Shown here piece by piece: positions 16,045 through 24,194 of a stretch of DNA of 64,000 bases. This DNA is from a virus. Both the position numbers and the translations under genes were made by a program. The notes under the pieces were generated by a model. The model ran no database searches. It worked only from the letters and a program-made list of their open reading frames with translations, and had not been told where the DNA came from. Every line of letters begins with the position of its first letter. Position 1 is the first letter of the stretch. Location: the IMG/VR virus record IMGVR_UViG_3300042934_000619, positions 1 through 64,000 of that record, one strand, 5' to 3'.

Positions 16045-16491
16045 CTAGTTGAGGAACGACGTCACCGTGCCGTCCCTCCGCAGCCGGAAGTGACGACGGT
16101 TGATCTCCCCGCCCTGTACCAGCGTGGTCTCGCCGACCTCGACCCAGTGTTCGGTGCTGGCGACGAGCCCTCCGTGGTTACGTCCGTTGCACTGGCACTC
16201 GCACTCACTGCCCACCGCCTCGATGCACCGGGCGTCGCACCGGTTCAGCGGTCGGCTGTCGATGAAGATGTCCACCTCCCCAAACCGGTCGGCCATGGCC
16301 TCGGCCAGCGTCATCAGGTGGGGTCGGCTGATCTTCCAGACCTTCTCCACTCCGTCCCAGTCCGGACGGACCCTGTCTCCGAGCACCTCCCGTATCCAGC
16401 GCCGGTTGCCCGGTGCGTACGGCATCCGTGCTCTCAACCTTCCCTTGCCTGCGGGCCGGTGTACGGCGGCAGGCAGCACTGTCACTGTCAC
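16045..16491 (-). CDS. Hypothetical Cys-rich protein, 148 aa
   Basis: GTG start after GGGGGT on the minus strand; the exact start is uncertain. Near residue 85 it has N-R-C-D-A-R-C-I-E-A-x-G followed by C-E-C-Q-C-N-G-R-N-H-G, a Cys/His motif I know from many phage and plasmid hypothetical proteins; probably a structural zinc site. The N-terminal half (W-D-G-V-E-K-V-W-K-I) resembles small alpha/beta domains found with it. Confidence 0.75.
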   Translation of the reverse strand: MTVTVLPAAVHRPAGKGRLRARMPYAPGNRRWIREVLGDRVRPDWDGVEKVWKISRPHLMTLAEAMADRFGEVDIFIDSRPLNRCDARCIEAVGSECECQCNGRNHGGLVASTEHWVEVGETTLVQGGEINRRHFRLRRDGTVTSFLN

Positions 16492-17071
16492 ACCCCCGAC
16501 ACTACTGCACCGGTGCGTTACCTGGCAGTAACTTGTGGTGCCGGAGGTCGGTTTTCCTTCTCCGGGCCGTCCTCCGGAGCACATCAGTGCAGGTCAAGGC
16601 AGCTTTTCCCTGCCGTTCCGGAGGTACGGGGGTGATAGTGACCCCCCTCCGCCCTACATGCGTAAAACAAAAAAACATTTCCCCTCTCTCTGAGAAATTT
16701 TTTTCTTCCACATACACGAGGGGTTCTATATCTATCTCCGTATCTCCGGATAGAAGAGAGTAGAGAGTAGTAGTAGGTAGTTGACCTGCGAAAACGTGTC
16801 ACGGAGGTAGAGCCGGAGGTGGCCCGGAGGTGGGATCGCCGGGGATCCATCTCCCCCGGATGTCGAGGACATGACACCCGGAAAACAGCACCTGAGACAC
16901 CCTCCGGGGATGGTGTTCTCATCTCCGGAGGTAGAGAAACCGCAGGTCAGAGGGCATACGGGGAGGGAAAGAGCCATCTCCGGGGATGGGATCGCCGCTA
17001 TCTCCGGGGATGGGCATGCCGGACGAACCCCGGAGCTGGTCATCCTGTGCTCCGGGGGGTGTGCACCCCGA
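16492..17071. other. AT-rich, repeat-rich noncoding region, candidate replication origin
   Basis: About 580 bases without a convincing gene, directly downstream of the primase-polymerase. It holds an AT-rich island (about 16660-16790, with A7 and T7 runs, unusual here) flanked by repeated short words: CCGGAGGT (16541, 16617, 16813, 16824, 16925), and ATCTCCGGGGATGGG twice (16975-16989 and 16999-17013) with ATCTCCGGA at 16742. Iterons beside an AT-rich unwinding element near the replicase are typical of phage origins. Inference only. Confidence 0.5.
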
Positions 17072-20000
17072 CTACGTCCGGTGCGGCTCGAAGAATCCCT
17101 GCTGCTCCGGTGCAGATTCGCCAGCCTGTTCGAGGCGTTCGGCTCTCCACTCGGAGCTGTTGGTCGTGGGGTTCTTCCGCCATCTCAGGACGAACCCGTG
17201 ACGGGGAGTGTCCTTGCGGGCCCCGAGCCACTTGCCGAACCCGACGGCGCTGTACGGCCTGCCGTTCTGGCGGACGGGGAACGACCCCTGCCACTGGTCC
17301 ATGCCGATACCGCCGGTGAACGTCGTGTACCGGGCCTGGTCCATGGTCTGGTACTTGGTGATCAGGTCCGAGGCTGACAGCCACTCGTCGCCGACCAGCT
17401 CGGTCCACTTCTGGAGGAAGAGCGCGTCCTGCTGCTTGTCCTCGTCGGTGTCCTTGACCGCCTCGCGGTTGCCGAGGAAGTCGTGGATGCCGTGGTGTGC
17501 GAGCAGCCCGCCGACGGCCTGCGCCCAGGGGGTGAAGGTCCGCATGGTCTGGTTGCCCTTCGGCATTCCGGCCGCCGCCCAGGACCGGATGAGGATGAGC
17601 AGGGAGCGCACGAGGGCCGCCCGGTTCTCTGCTTCTCCGATCCACTGGAGCATGTCGCCCAGGCAGAACGACTCGACCGGCCGTTCGTCGGGGTTCTCGG
17701 TCCCGGCGTCGAGCTGGATCAGCACGGTGCGGGTGGAGATGTCCGTGTTGACCTTGAGGTTGTTGCCGGTGGCGATCCACATCTTGTCGTTGGGCAGCGT
17801 GACGGTGGTGTTGCCGCCGAGCACGCGGTCCTTCCATACCTCCATCGTCAGCAGTGCGGCCAGAGCCGGGGAGTCGATGGTGGATCCGGTGGCGATGTTG
17901 TCGAAGTTCACGACCGGCGACGCCTGGTCCATGAGGATGGACGTGACGGTCTTGCGAAGTTCCTCGTCGCTGTTGCGGGGGAAGGTGTAGTCGCCGCCGC
18001 CGTGTGCTGCGGTGGCGAGCTGCGCGAGCAGGGTCTTGCCGGTTCCGGCGGTGTGTGCGCTGATGAGCTGGAGCGGCACCGGGCAGTTGGTGATGTTGCG
18101 GATCATCGGCGTGAACAGCATGCCGACAGCGTTGGCCCGGTCTGCGGTGGAGGCGAACGGGAAGTCGCGCAGCACCTGGTTCATCAGGAGGTCGAGTGCA
18201 CTCTTGACGTCCTCGCCGGTGGGGTTGTCGGGTACCGGGACGTAGCCGGACGGGAGTGCCAGCCACATGCCGGTGGCCCGGTCGAACCCGTGGTCCTGGC
18301 AGATGGTGCCGTCGGCGCGGACGAACGGTGCGTCGATGAGCCCGTGCAGGGTATCGACGCCGTCCCATTCCGGGTTGTCGAGGATGGATTCGCACAGGGC
18401 GCGGGTCGGAAGCGGGCTGTCGGTGCCCTTCTCCGTCTGCCGGTAGGGGATGGTGTAGGTGGCGACCAGGCGGCGCAGGGTGGGGGGCGTGATGTCCTTG
18501 GCCTGGTAGGTCGAGGTGTTGATTTTCCCCTTGGCGACGCGGACACCGCTGACCGGCTGGACGTGGACGAGCTTGCCGTCCCGGACGTAGGTCTCGGGGA
18601 AGACGCCGTTCTCGATCAGCTCGACGAGGTTGCTGTACTCCCGCAGTTCGTCACCCATGACGTAGACCGGGCGGCCGTCGCTGCCGTCCGGCGTGGCACG
18701 CGTGGCGTCTCTGTGTGCCGTGGCGTACAGGGACTTGAAGTCCCCGGCGGTCAGCTTGCAGGTGGCCTTGAGGAAGTCGCGCTCTTCCTGGCGTTCCTCT
18801 TCCCCGGCCCCCTTGTGGGCGAGCTGCTTGACGCGCCTGCGGGCCTCGTTCTTGCGGACGTTCGGATCATCGATCCGGTTCATCCGCTCGGCGAACGCAT
18901 CCCGGCTCTCGAACTCCTCTTCGACTTCCTGTTCCGGCTCAGGCGTGGGTCGCGCATCCTGCTCGACTTGCTCAACCTGCACGTCCGGGGCAGGTCGGGG
19001 TGCGGGGACGTTCTTCCACTGGTCGTACTGTGCCTGTGCCTGCTCGGGCTTGATGCGGGCGGCCCAGGCGCGCGGCTTGCCGGTGGCGTAGTTGCGCGCG
19101 TTGGTGATGGTGCGGGGGATCTCGGAGTCGTCGAGTCCGCAGACGCGGGATGCCTGCTCGAAGATGAACTCGACCTCACGGTGCGGGATCTGTCCGGCCT
19201 CGGCGTACTGGAACGCCATGCGGGCGTTGCGCAGGAGGGTCTCGTTGCGTCCGCCCTGTCCGGCGCTGGCGACCTCGTCGGCCAGTTCGTTGACGCGGGT
19301 GAGGACTTCGTCCCGGTCGGCGTCGGGCCGGGGCCCGAAGGGCAGGGCGACCGAGGGGGCAGGCTTCGGCCGGGCTTCCCGCTTCTCGATCTCGCCGACG
19401 ACCCAGGTGGGGAGGTCGGGGATGGTCTGCCCTCCGGTGGGGTCCCACTGGTACTGGCCGGTGACTTCGCCCTTGGTGTCGTCGTACACGAGGGAGGGGG
19501 TGGCGACCATGAGTCCGCCGACGGCCTTGATGTCGACGTGGTCGGCGAGTCCGTGCTTGCGTCCCTTGGCGTCGGTCGAGCCGGTGGAGGAGCGCAGCTC
19601 GTGTCCGTCGGGCAGGGCGAAGATCCAGTGCCAGCCGCCGGATGCGGTGACGGCTCGGGGTCCGAGGGGGAAGGGTTCGTATGTGGCTTCGAGGGACTGG
19701 ATTGACCGGTCGCCGTACTTGCCCTGGTGGTGTTTGATGTCGACGTCGACGCAGGCGATGCCGGACATTCCGCAGTTGATGCCGATGTTCGCGTGCGGGT
19801 TGTCGGTCCACCACTGGCGGATGACGTCGGGGTTGCGGGTTGCGGACCACAGGCCGTGGCATTTGCCGTAGCCCTCGGGGTGTGCGGTGCAGCTGTCTTT
19901 GCCGCTGGTGTGGGCGTCGGCTTCGTACCGGTCGCCGCCTTCTCGGCAGCGGGGGCAGTTCGCGAAGAAGCCCTTGGTGCCGGGCCGCATCTGGAAGACG

Positions 20001-20278
20001 TGCCAGCCGCGCTCTGCGTAGGCGAGTGCCCAGTCGACCATCCGGGTGCCCTGGTAGGGGCCGAGGAGGAAGGTGCCATCGCCGTCGAGCCAGCCGGTTG
20101 CACCGGGGGCGGCCGAACGGGTCAGCGGGATGCGCGGGTTGACGGATTCCTGGGTGAGGTTGACACGCTCTCCCGGCTCCGTGCTAACGTCATCCTGCGA
20201 GTTGACAGAAGTCGACTCCGCACCTGAAGCTGGCGGGTTTACCTCGTCAGAAGAAGAGAACGAGTCAACATCCGTCAT
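17072..20278 (-). CDS. Bifunctional primase-polymerase/helicase, 1068 aa
   Basis: Probable replication initiator. N-terminal Prim-Pol (archaeo-eukaryotic primase-like) domain at about 75-330: W-A-L-A-Y-A-E-R-G-W-H-V-F near 83, zinc-like C-P-R-C (108-111), catalytic D-V-D at about 178-180, G-G-W-H-W at 214-218, and A-V-G-G-L-M-V-A-T-P-S. A charged linker (about 530-640) precedes a P-loop ATPase domain with A-G-T-G-K-T near residue 740 and downstream N-F-D-N and A-T-G-N-N motifs, matching the VirE/phage-primase helicase class. ATG 20278 chosen for GGAGG upstream; the open frame continues further upstream without a ribosome-binding site. Beside the candidate origin. Confidence 0.88.
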   Translation of the reverse strand: MTDVDSFSSSDEVNPPASGAESTSVNSQDDVSTEPGERVNLTQESVNPRIPLTRSAAPGATGWLDGDGTFLLGPYQGTRMVDWALAYAERGWHVFQMRPGTKGFFANCPRCREGGDRYEADAHTSGKDSCTAHPEGYGKCHGLWSATRNPDVIRQWWTDNPHANIGINCGMSGIACVDVDIKHHQGKYGDRSIQSLEATYEPFPLGPRAVTASGGWHWIFALPDGHELRSSTGSTDAKGRKHGLADHVDIKAVGGLMVATPSLVYDDTKGEVTGQYQWDPTGGQTIPDLPTWVVGEIEKREARPKPAPSVALPFGPRPDADRDEVLTRVNELADEVASAGQGGRNETLLRNARMAFQYAEAGQIPHREVEFIFEQASRVCGLDDSEIPRTITNARNYATGKPRAWAARIKPEQAQAQYDQWKNVPAPRPAPDVQVEQVEQDARPTPEPEQEVEEEFESRDAFAERMNRIDDPNVRKNEARRRVKQLAHKGAGEEERQEERDFLKATCKLTAGDFKSLYATAHRDATRATPDGSDGRPVYVMGDELREYSNLVELIENGVFPETYVRDGKLVHVQPVSGVRVAKGKINTSTYQAKDITPPTLRRLVATYTIPYRQTEKGTDSPLPTRALCESILDNPEWDGVDTLHGLIDAPFVRADGTICQDHGFDRATGMWLALPSGYVPVPDNPTGEDVKSALDLLMNQVLRDFPFASTADRANAVGMLFTPMIRNITNCPVPLQLISAHTAGTGKTLLAQLATAAHGGGDYTFPRNSDEELRKTVTSILMDQASPVVNFDNIATGSTIDSPALAALLTMEVWKDRVLGGNTTVTLPNDKMWIATGNNLKVNTDISTRTVLIQLDAGTENPDERPVESFCLGDMLQWIGEAENRAALVRSLLILIRSWAAAGMPKGNQTMRTFTPWAQAVGGLLAHHGIHDFLGNREAVKDTDEDKQQDALFLQKWTELVGDEWLSASDLITKYQTMDQARYTTFTGGIGMDQWQGSFPVRQNGRPYSAVGFGKWLGARKDTPRHGFVLRWRKNPTTNSSEWRAERLEQAGESAPEQQGFFEPHRT

Positions 20279-20549
20279 CGCGCGACCTCCACGGTCGTAG
20301 TGGTGGTGCACGAACCCGTCACTGAGGTGGCGACAGTGGAGGTGGAGCAGTAAGGGCGATACCGTAGACGCATCAGCGCAATTCCCGCTTCTGTTCGGGA
20401 GTGAGGATCCGAGCCGCAAACTCGGAGTCTCGATCATAGCTCCTGATGGGGTTGCGCTTTCAAGGGGCGGCCATGAGACCTTCGGGCAGGCCGCCCCTTT
20501 CGCATGGGCGGGGGAGGGTCCCCGCCCTGGGGTACCGGAAAGGGTGGAC
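20279..20549. other. Divergent intergenic region
   Basis: About 270 bases between the minus-strand primase gene and the plus-strand gene at 20550. Holds a hairpin at 20462-20499; I see no confident promoter. Confidence 0.4.
20462..20502 (+). terminator. Hairpin, terminator or attenuator
   Basis: Perfect 11-base inverted repeat (20462-20472 with 20489-20499) plus T run. No gene precedes it on the plus strand, so it may be an attenuator for the gene at 20550 or end antisense transcription. Its arms nearly repeat those of the hairpin at 20812-20850. Confidence 0.5.
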
Positions 20550-20807
20550 ATGGCAGTTGATCTGAAGTATGGGCGCGTCAGCCTGGAGAACGCGGACATC
20601 GGCGAGGACGAGCCGGTGGTGGTGTTCCGTGCGAAGGACGAGCTGGCGGTGAAGGTGCTGGAGTTCTACGGGGAGCTGTGCCGGGAGTCCGGTTCGCCGG
20701 AGCGGCACCTGAACCGGCTGGACGAGAACGTCCGCCGGTTCGTCGCCTGGCAGGCGGAGAACGACACGCAGACTCCGGGGACGTCGCCGTTCTCGCAGTC
20801 CGTGTGA
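20550..20807 (+). CDS. Hypothetical protein, 85 aa
   Basis: ATG after GGAAAGGGTGGAC. Helical C-terminal half (K-V-L-E-F-Y-G-E-L-C). Flanked by two similar hairpins, so likely a short transcript of its own. Confidence 0.75.
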   Translation: MAVDLKYGRVSLENADIGEDEPVVVFRAKDELAVKVLEFYGELCRESGSPERHLNRLDENVRRFVAWQAENDTQTPGTSPFSQSV

Positions 20808-20811
20808 TGTG

Positions 20812-20855
20812 AGGGGCGGCCGTGAATCCCGAGTCGGGTGGGCCGCCCCTTCTGT
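20812..20855 (+). terminator. Hairpin terminator
   Basis: Perfect 10-base inverted repeat (20812-20821 with 20841-20850) followed by TCTGTTT; same arm sequence as the hairpin at 20462. Confidence 0.65.
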
Positions 20856-20910
20856 TTGTCCTAACACCGGGCATTTTGTCCGTATATGAGAGGAAGAAGA
20901 AGGAGGCAAG

Positions 20911-21051
20911 ATGTTCGAGAGCTTTGGGTTCTGGGTGATCGCTGCCTACCTGTTCGGTGCGGTCGTGATGACGGTGGGGCTGATGCACTGGATTCGGACG
21001 AACCCGTGGATGCGGACGACCTCGGCTTCTACAAGGCGCTCTGCGTGCTGA
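20911..21051 (+). CDS. First half of a two-TM membrane protein, 46 aa
   Basis: ATG after an excellent AAGGAGGCAAG. Residues 6-26 form a TM helix, then the frame turns into low-complexity Thr/Ser/Arg and stops. The -1 frame from about 21000 encodes a second TM helix, as in the intact two-TM protein at 30822. See the separate entry and finding. Confidence 0.6.
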   Translation: MFESFGFWVIAAYLFGAVVMTVGLMHWIRTNPWMRTTSASTRRSAC

Positions 21052-21122
21052 TCGTGGTGTTCTGGCCCGCCGTGCCGGTAGCGCTGCCGGTGTTCCGTGC
21101 GATCACCCGCCGGGTCAGCTGA
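21006..21122 (+). CDS. Second half of the two-TM protein, -1 frame
   Basis: From a possible GTG at 21006 this frame reads D-A-D-D-L-G-F-Y-K-A-L and then a 20-residue TM helix (L-C-V-L-I-V-V-F-W-P-A) ending in R-R-V-S. It lacks a ribosome-binding site, so it is either a frameshift product of the gene at 20911 or a broken remnant. Confidence 0.45.
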   Translation: MDADDLGFYKALCVLIVVFWPAVPVALPVFRAITRRVS

Positions 21123-21264
21123 GTGACGAGGCGCGGTACCGTCATGAGCTGGCGTTCCTGACGGAGTTGACCGAGCAGCGACGCCGCTGACAAGCAGGGC
21201 GAACAGACTTCCCGGCCCGGAAGGGGTCGGGGATGGAGAAAGATGAACGAGAAGGAGAAGAGAC

Positions 21265-21384
21265 ATGTCCGAAGAGCTGCCTCCGCAGGGTCCGCAGCAG
21301 CAGCCTCAGCCCACCCCTCCGCAGGGACCGCAGTCCCCTCCGCAGGGACCGCAGGGGCCCCAGCAGCAGCCCGGTCAGCGATGA
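21265..21384 (+). CDS. Pro/Gln-repeat peptide 1, 39 aa
   Basis: ATG after GAAGGAGAAGAGAC. Encodes M-S-E-E-L followed by repeats of P-P-Q-G-P-Q. Disordered, low complexity. Ends in an ATGA overlap with the next peptide, which begins with the same motif. Confidence 0.6.
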   Translation: MSEELPPQGPQQQPQPTPPQGPQSPPQGPQGPQQQPGQR

Positions 21385-21482
21385 CTGAACTGCCTCCGCA
21401 GGGACCGCAGTTCCGGGAGGATCAGCAGTGCCAGAGTGAAGAGGATCCGGCGCCGGTCGAGGAGACCGGGCAGGACGACTGA
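21381..21482 (+). CDS. Pro/Gln-motif peptide 2, 33 aa
   Basis: Overlaps peptide 1 by ATGA and starts M-T-E-L-P-P-Q-G-P-Q, then an acidic tail. The shared motif indicates a tandem duplication of a short gene. Function unknown. Confidence 0.6.
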   Translation: MTELPPQGPQFREDQQCQSEEDPAPVEETGQDD

Positions 21483-21490
21483 CTGACGGT

Positions 21491-21520
21491 GTGGGGCATC
21501 GGCTTCGGCCGGTGCCCCAC
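21491..21520 (+). terminator. Hairpin terminator
   Basis: Inverted repeat with outer arms 21491-21498 and 21513-21520 right after the peptide pair. Confidence 0.5.
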
Positions 21521-21537
21521 GGGAAGGGGTGGTGCGG

Positions 21538-21852
21538 ATGAGCGGCGGGAACGCGTGCAAGGTCAAGGCGCACCGTCCGTTCTGGGTGGTGCTTCAGCGC
21601 AACCACAACACATCCGCTTTCAACGGGTACCGGCGGACCCCGTCCGAGTACTCGGAGGTGTGGTGCACGGTCGGCGGATGCTCTTCGGTGTGGCGTACGA
21701 AGGCGGCGTACGTGGGCGAGCTGCCCGACGTGTGCCGGGGGTGCGGTGTGACTTCCGGTACGGGGTGCCGGATCTGCCGACGTGCGCTGTGTGCGTCGTG
21801 CATGACGGACCATCACCACGAGGGCTATGGCACACCGGCCGAGTCCTGGTAG
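21538..21852 (+). CDS. Cys-rich zinc-binding protein, 104 aa
   Basis: ATG after GAAGGGGTGGTGCGG. Ten Cys and several His, including C-R-G-C, C-R-I-C and C-A-S-C near residues 65-90, fit a RING/B-box-like or double zinc-ribbon module. No function recognised. Confidence 0.7.
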   Translation: MSGGNACKVKAHRPFWVVLQRNHNTSAFNGYRRTPSEYSEVWCTVGGCSSVWRTKAAYVGELPDVCRGCGVTSGTGCRICRRALCASCMTDHHHEGYGTPAESW

Positions 21853-21864
21853 AGGGAGGCAGCA

Positions 21865-22074
21865 ATGCCGAAGGATGGCAGCAATGACGAGCAGGCGCGG
21901 GCGGCGATCGGTCAAGCCGTGATCAAGATCGTCGAGGCGGAGAGATGGCTGGAGGACGCAGCCGCCCTGTCCCCGGCGGCCGAGGATGAACTGCTGCGCT
22001 TGCGGTGCGCTCTGCACCAGACCCGCATCGACGTGCTCGATGCGAGGGATCTGCTGGAGAAGGGGGAGAGCTGA
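21865..22074 (+). CDS. Hypothetical helical protein, 69 aa
   Basis: ATG after GAGGGAGGCAGCA. Predicted entirely helical; could be a small oligomerising protein. Unknown. Confidence 0.7.
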   Translation: MPKDGSNDEQARAAIGQAVIKIVEAERWLEDAAALSPAAEDELLRLRCALHQTRIDVLDARDLLEKGES

Positions 22075-22075
22075 C

Positions 22076-22324
22076 ATGCCGAAGGTGGAGATCGAGGTCC
22101 GGCGTACCGTCGAGACCACGCGCGAGGAGTCCATCATCGTCGAGGTGGACGTGCCGTCGCACATCCTGGACCTGGCGGACGACGAGGAGCTGCACGACTG
22201 GGTCGTGCAGCAGTCGAAGTACAAGAGCAGCGAGGTGACCCGGGCGTTCACCGGCGCGTGGGACGTGCTCGACAACCGGGACGACGTGACGTACGACGAG
22301 GTCATGCTGCTCGACGAGAGCTGA
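22076..22324 (+). CDS. Hypothetical protein, 82 aa
   Basis: Starts one base after the previous stop. First 25 residues form strands (I-E-V-R-R-T-V-E-T-T-R-E-E-S-I-I-V-E-V), then helices. Acidic. Confidence 0.75.
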   Translation: MPKVEIEVRRTVETTREESIIVEVDVPSHILDLADDEELHDWVVQQSKYKSSEVTRAFTGAWDVLDNRDDVTYDEVMLLDES

Positions 22325-22350
22325 CAAGACACTGGAAGGAGACGGCAGAC

Positions 22351-22653
22351 ATGAAGCTGACCGACAAGGACTGGGATCTGTCCATGTTCCTGAGCAGGCG
22401 CGGCAAGGCGGACGGGGAGGGGCGCACGCTGCGCAGTCTGCTGGTCCACCGGCTCCGGCTCGGTGAGAAGGCGGTGCTGCGAGTGCCGCTGTCCGAGAAC
22501 GTCAAGCGGATCAACAAGCGGCAGAGCATCTACTGCGAGCCGTGCGGGCAGTGGTTCCCCGTTGACCGGGGCGGCGAGCAGTTCGACTGCCCGGAGTGCG
22601 AGCGGATGTACGTGATGGAGTTCGCCGTGTTCGCCGAGGTGACCGGCGAGTAG
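22351..22653 (+). CDS. Zinc-ribbon protein, 100 aa
   Basis: ATG after GGAAGGAGACGGCAGAC. C-terminal C-E-P-C-G-Q-W and C-P-E-C-E-R make a classic CxxC...CxxC ribbon (about residues 62-82). N-terminal part basic. Possibly nucleic-acid binding. Confidence 0.75.
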   Translation: MKLTDKDWDLSMFLSRRGKADGEGRTLRSLLVHRLRLGEKAVLRVPLSENVKRINKRQSIYCEPCGQWFPVDRGGEQFDCPECERMYVMEFAVFAEVTGE

Positions 22654-22669
22654 AGAAGGAGACAGGTAC

Positions 22670-22897
22670 ATGACAGACCCGCGCATGGATGTGCTGGAGA
22701 TCCTGAAGCGGATCGCCATCCTCCTGGAGATCCCGGTCCGGGAGGGCCGGGACACCTTCGGTCAGAAGTTCCTGGACATCGACACCAGGGGGCTTCAGTA
22801 CCTGCACGAAGTGTCCGTGGACAGGGGGCACGTGGAGGTGGCGGAGTACATCCGTCAGATGCTGGCCCGTGGTGAGCAGAGGGAGATGGAGACATGA
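22670..22897 (+). CDS. Hypothetical protein, 75 aa
   Basis: ATG after GAAGGAGACAGGTAC. Helical, charged; overlaps the next gene by 4 bases. Confidence 0.75.
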   Translation: MTDPRMDVLEILKRIAILLEIPVREGRDTFGQKFLDIDTRGLQYLHEVSVDRGHVEVAEYIRQMLARGEQREMET

Positions 22898-23088
22898 AGA
22901 GTTACGTGACGATCCGGCCGAACAGTCTGACCAACCCGTCGGACGACTACCTGGTGGTGGAGTACGGCCACTGGTCGGCCTTCCGCAACGGTGAGGTGTC
23001 CCGGCTGGTCCCGAAGTCCACGCACGCCGATGCGGCCGACGCGCACAACGCTGCGGTCGAGCTGAACCGGGACGTGGTGCTGGGGTGA
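22894..23088 (+). CDS. Hypothetical protein, 64 aa
   Basis: ATGA overlap. Beta strands then a helix with alternating A-D-A-A-D-A-H. No domain assigned. Confidence 0.7.
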   Translation: MKSYVTIRPNSLTNPSDDYLVVEYGHWSAFRNGEVSRLVPKSTHADAADAHNAAVELNRDVVLG

Positions 23089-23429
23089 GCGACGGCCGGG
23101 TGCAGTGGAAGAGGGAGCTGTCCGCCGATGACGTCCGGCTCCTCGTGAAGTGGTTCGTTGAGACGTATGCGCAGGGGAGCACCCCCATCATCTGGACGCC
23201 CAGCGCGGCCGAGGAGCTGTACCAGAAGATCGAGGGCTGGAAGAGGAGCGTGGACGCCGCCGACCCGGAGCCCGAGGTGGGTGATGAGGTGATCTTCCCG
23301 GACTGGGTCGCGGTGATCGACAGTGCCGACGATGACGGGATTCATCTGGCCAGCGGCGGGTGGGTCTCCCAGGGGCGGCTGAATCCGGCCGGTCCGGGGC
23401 GCTGGCGCTTCGTTGGAGGTGGTAGGTGA
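23085..23429 (+). CDS. Hypothetical protein, 114 aa
   Basis: GTGA overlap. N-terminal helices (D-D-V-R-L-L-V-K-W-F) then a strand-rich C-terminal half with G-D-E-V-I-F-P-D-W. Unknown function. Confidence 0.7.
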   Translation: MSDGRVQWKRELSADDVRLLVKWFVETYAQGSTPIIWTPSAAEELYQKIEGWKRSVDAADPEPEVGDEVIFPDWVAVIDSADDDGIHLASGGWVSQGRLNPAGPGRWRFVGGGR

Positions 23430-23833
23430 TGGGTACCAACTACTACATCAGGACCCCGGGGTGTGAGAACGGCTGTTCGCACTGTACCGAGGCGGAGCTG
23501 ATCCATCTCGGCAAGTCGTCGGCAGGGTGGAGGTTCGGGTTCTACATCCCTCCGGACTGTCCTCGGGAGGCGGCGTACGAGGCGTGGACCGTCCGGCTCG
23601 AAGCGCATCTGCGGCTTGGTGGTCACATCGAGGACGAGTACGGGGTGCGGGTCACCAAGGAGGAGCTGCTCGACCTGATCGAGTCCAAGCAGCACCTGCG
23701 CAGTCACCTCAACCCGCTCCCGGATGAGCGCCGGTCGTGGAGGGAGCGAGGCATGTCGGATCTGTACCGCAGCCTGATGAAGTCGCACTTCCTCAGCGAC
23801 GGCTACGACTTCAGCGACAGGGAGTTCAGCTGA
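23429..23833 (+). CDS. Conserved MGTNYY-family protein, 134 aa
   Basis: Opens M-G-T-N-Y-Y-I-R and has C-E-N-G-C-S-H-C and H-L-G-K-S-S-A-G-W-R-F. I know this as a recurring signature in phage and bacterial hypothetical proteins, probably zinc binding, with no assigned function. One-base overlap with both neighbours. Confidence 0.8.
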   Translation: MGTNYYIRTPGCENGCSHCTEAELIHLGKSSAGWRFGFYIPPDCPREAAYEAWTVRLEAHLRLGGHIEDEYGVRVTKEELLDLIESKQHLRSHLNPLPDERRSWRERGMSDLYRSLMKSHFLSDGYDFSDREFS

Positions 23834-24120
23834 TGGCCAGGCGTAAGCAGGCCGACGGCGAGCGGTACATCGAGGCGGACAACGGCTTCGGATGGACCCG
23901 CTGCTCGGACAACGGGAACTACCAGACCACAGTCTTCGGTGTCACCTACGAGCTGGAGAGGCGTGGCGGCACGCAGGAGGACTTCGGCTGGTACCTGTAC
24001 ACGATCAAGGGCAGCACGTACTTCTTCGGGGAGTACTGCGCCCGCAACCTGTTGCCCGCTATCGACGAGGCCAGTGAGCTGATCGCGAAGACGGACCTGC
24101 GGGGCAAGGGCTACGAGTAG
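23833..24120 (+). CDS. Hypothetical protein, 95 aa
   Basis: One-base overlap with the previous stop. Aromatic-rich strands in the middle. Its stop directly precedes a strong terminator. Confidence 0.75.
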   Translation: MARRKQADGERYIEADNGFGWTRCSDNGNYQTTVFGVTYELERRGGTQEDFGWYLYTIKGSTYFFGEYCARNLLPAIDEASELIAKTDLRGKGYE

Positions 24121-24126
24121 CAACTA

Positions 24127-24166
24127 CACAACGTACCGGCGTCCTTCGGGGCGCCGGTACGTTGTG
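24127..24166 (+). terminator. Strong hairpin terminator
   Basis: Perfect 15-base inverted repeat (24127-24141 with 24152-24166), loop TCCTTCGGGG. Confidence 0.65.
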
Positions 24167-24194
24167 TATTGCAGACACGTGGAAGGAGATGAGT

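Noticed and set aside
16492-17071. CRISPR-like array
   Set aside because: Repeats are short (8-15 bases), unevenly spaced and variable; no spacers of equal length.
21121-21189. Short peptide S-D-E-A-R-Y-R-H-E-L
   Set aside because: Coding-like but has no ATG, GTG or TTG start in frame and no ribosome-binding site.
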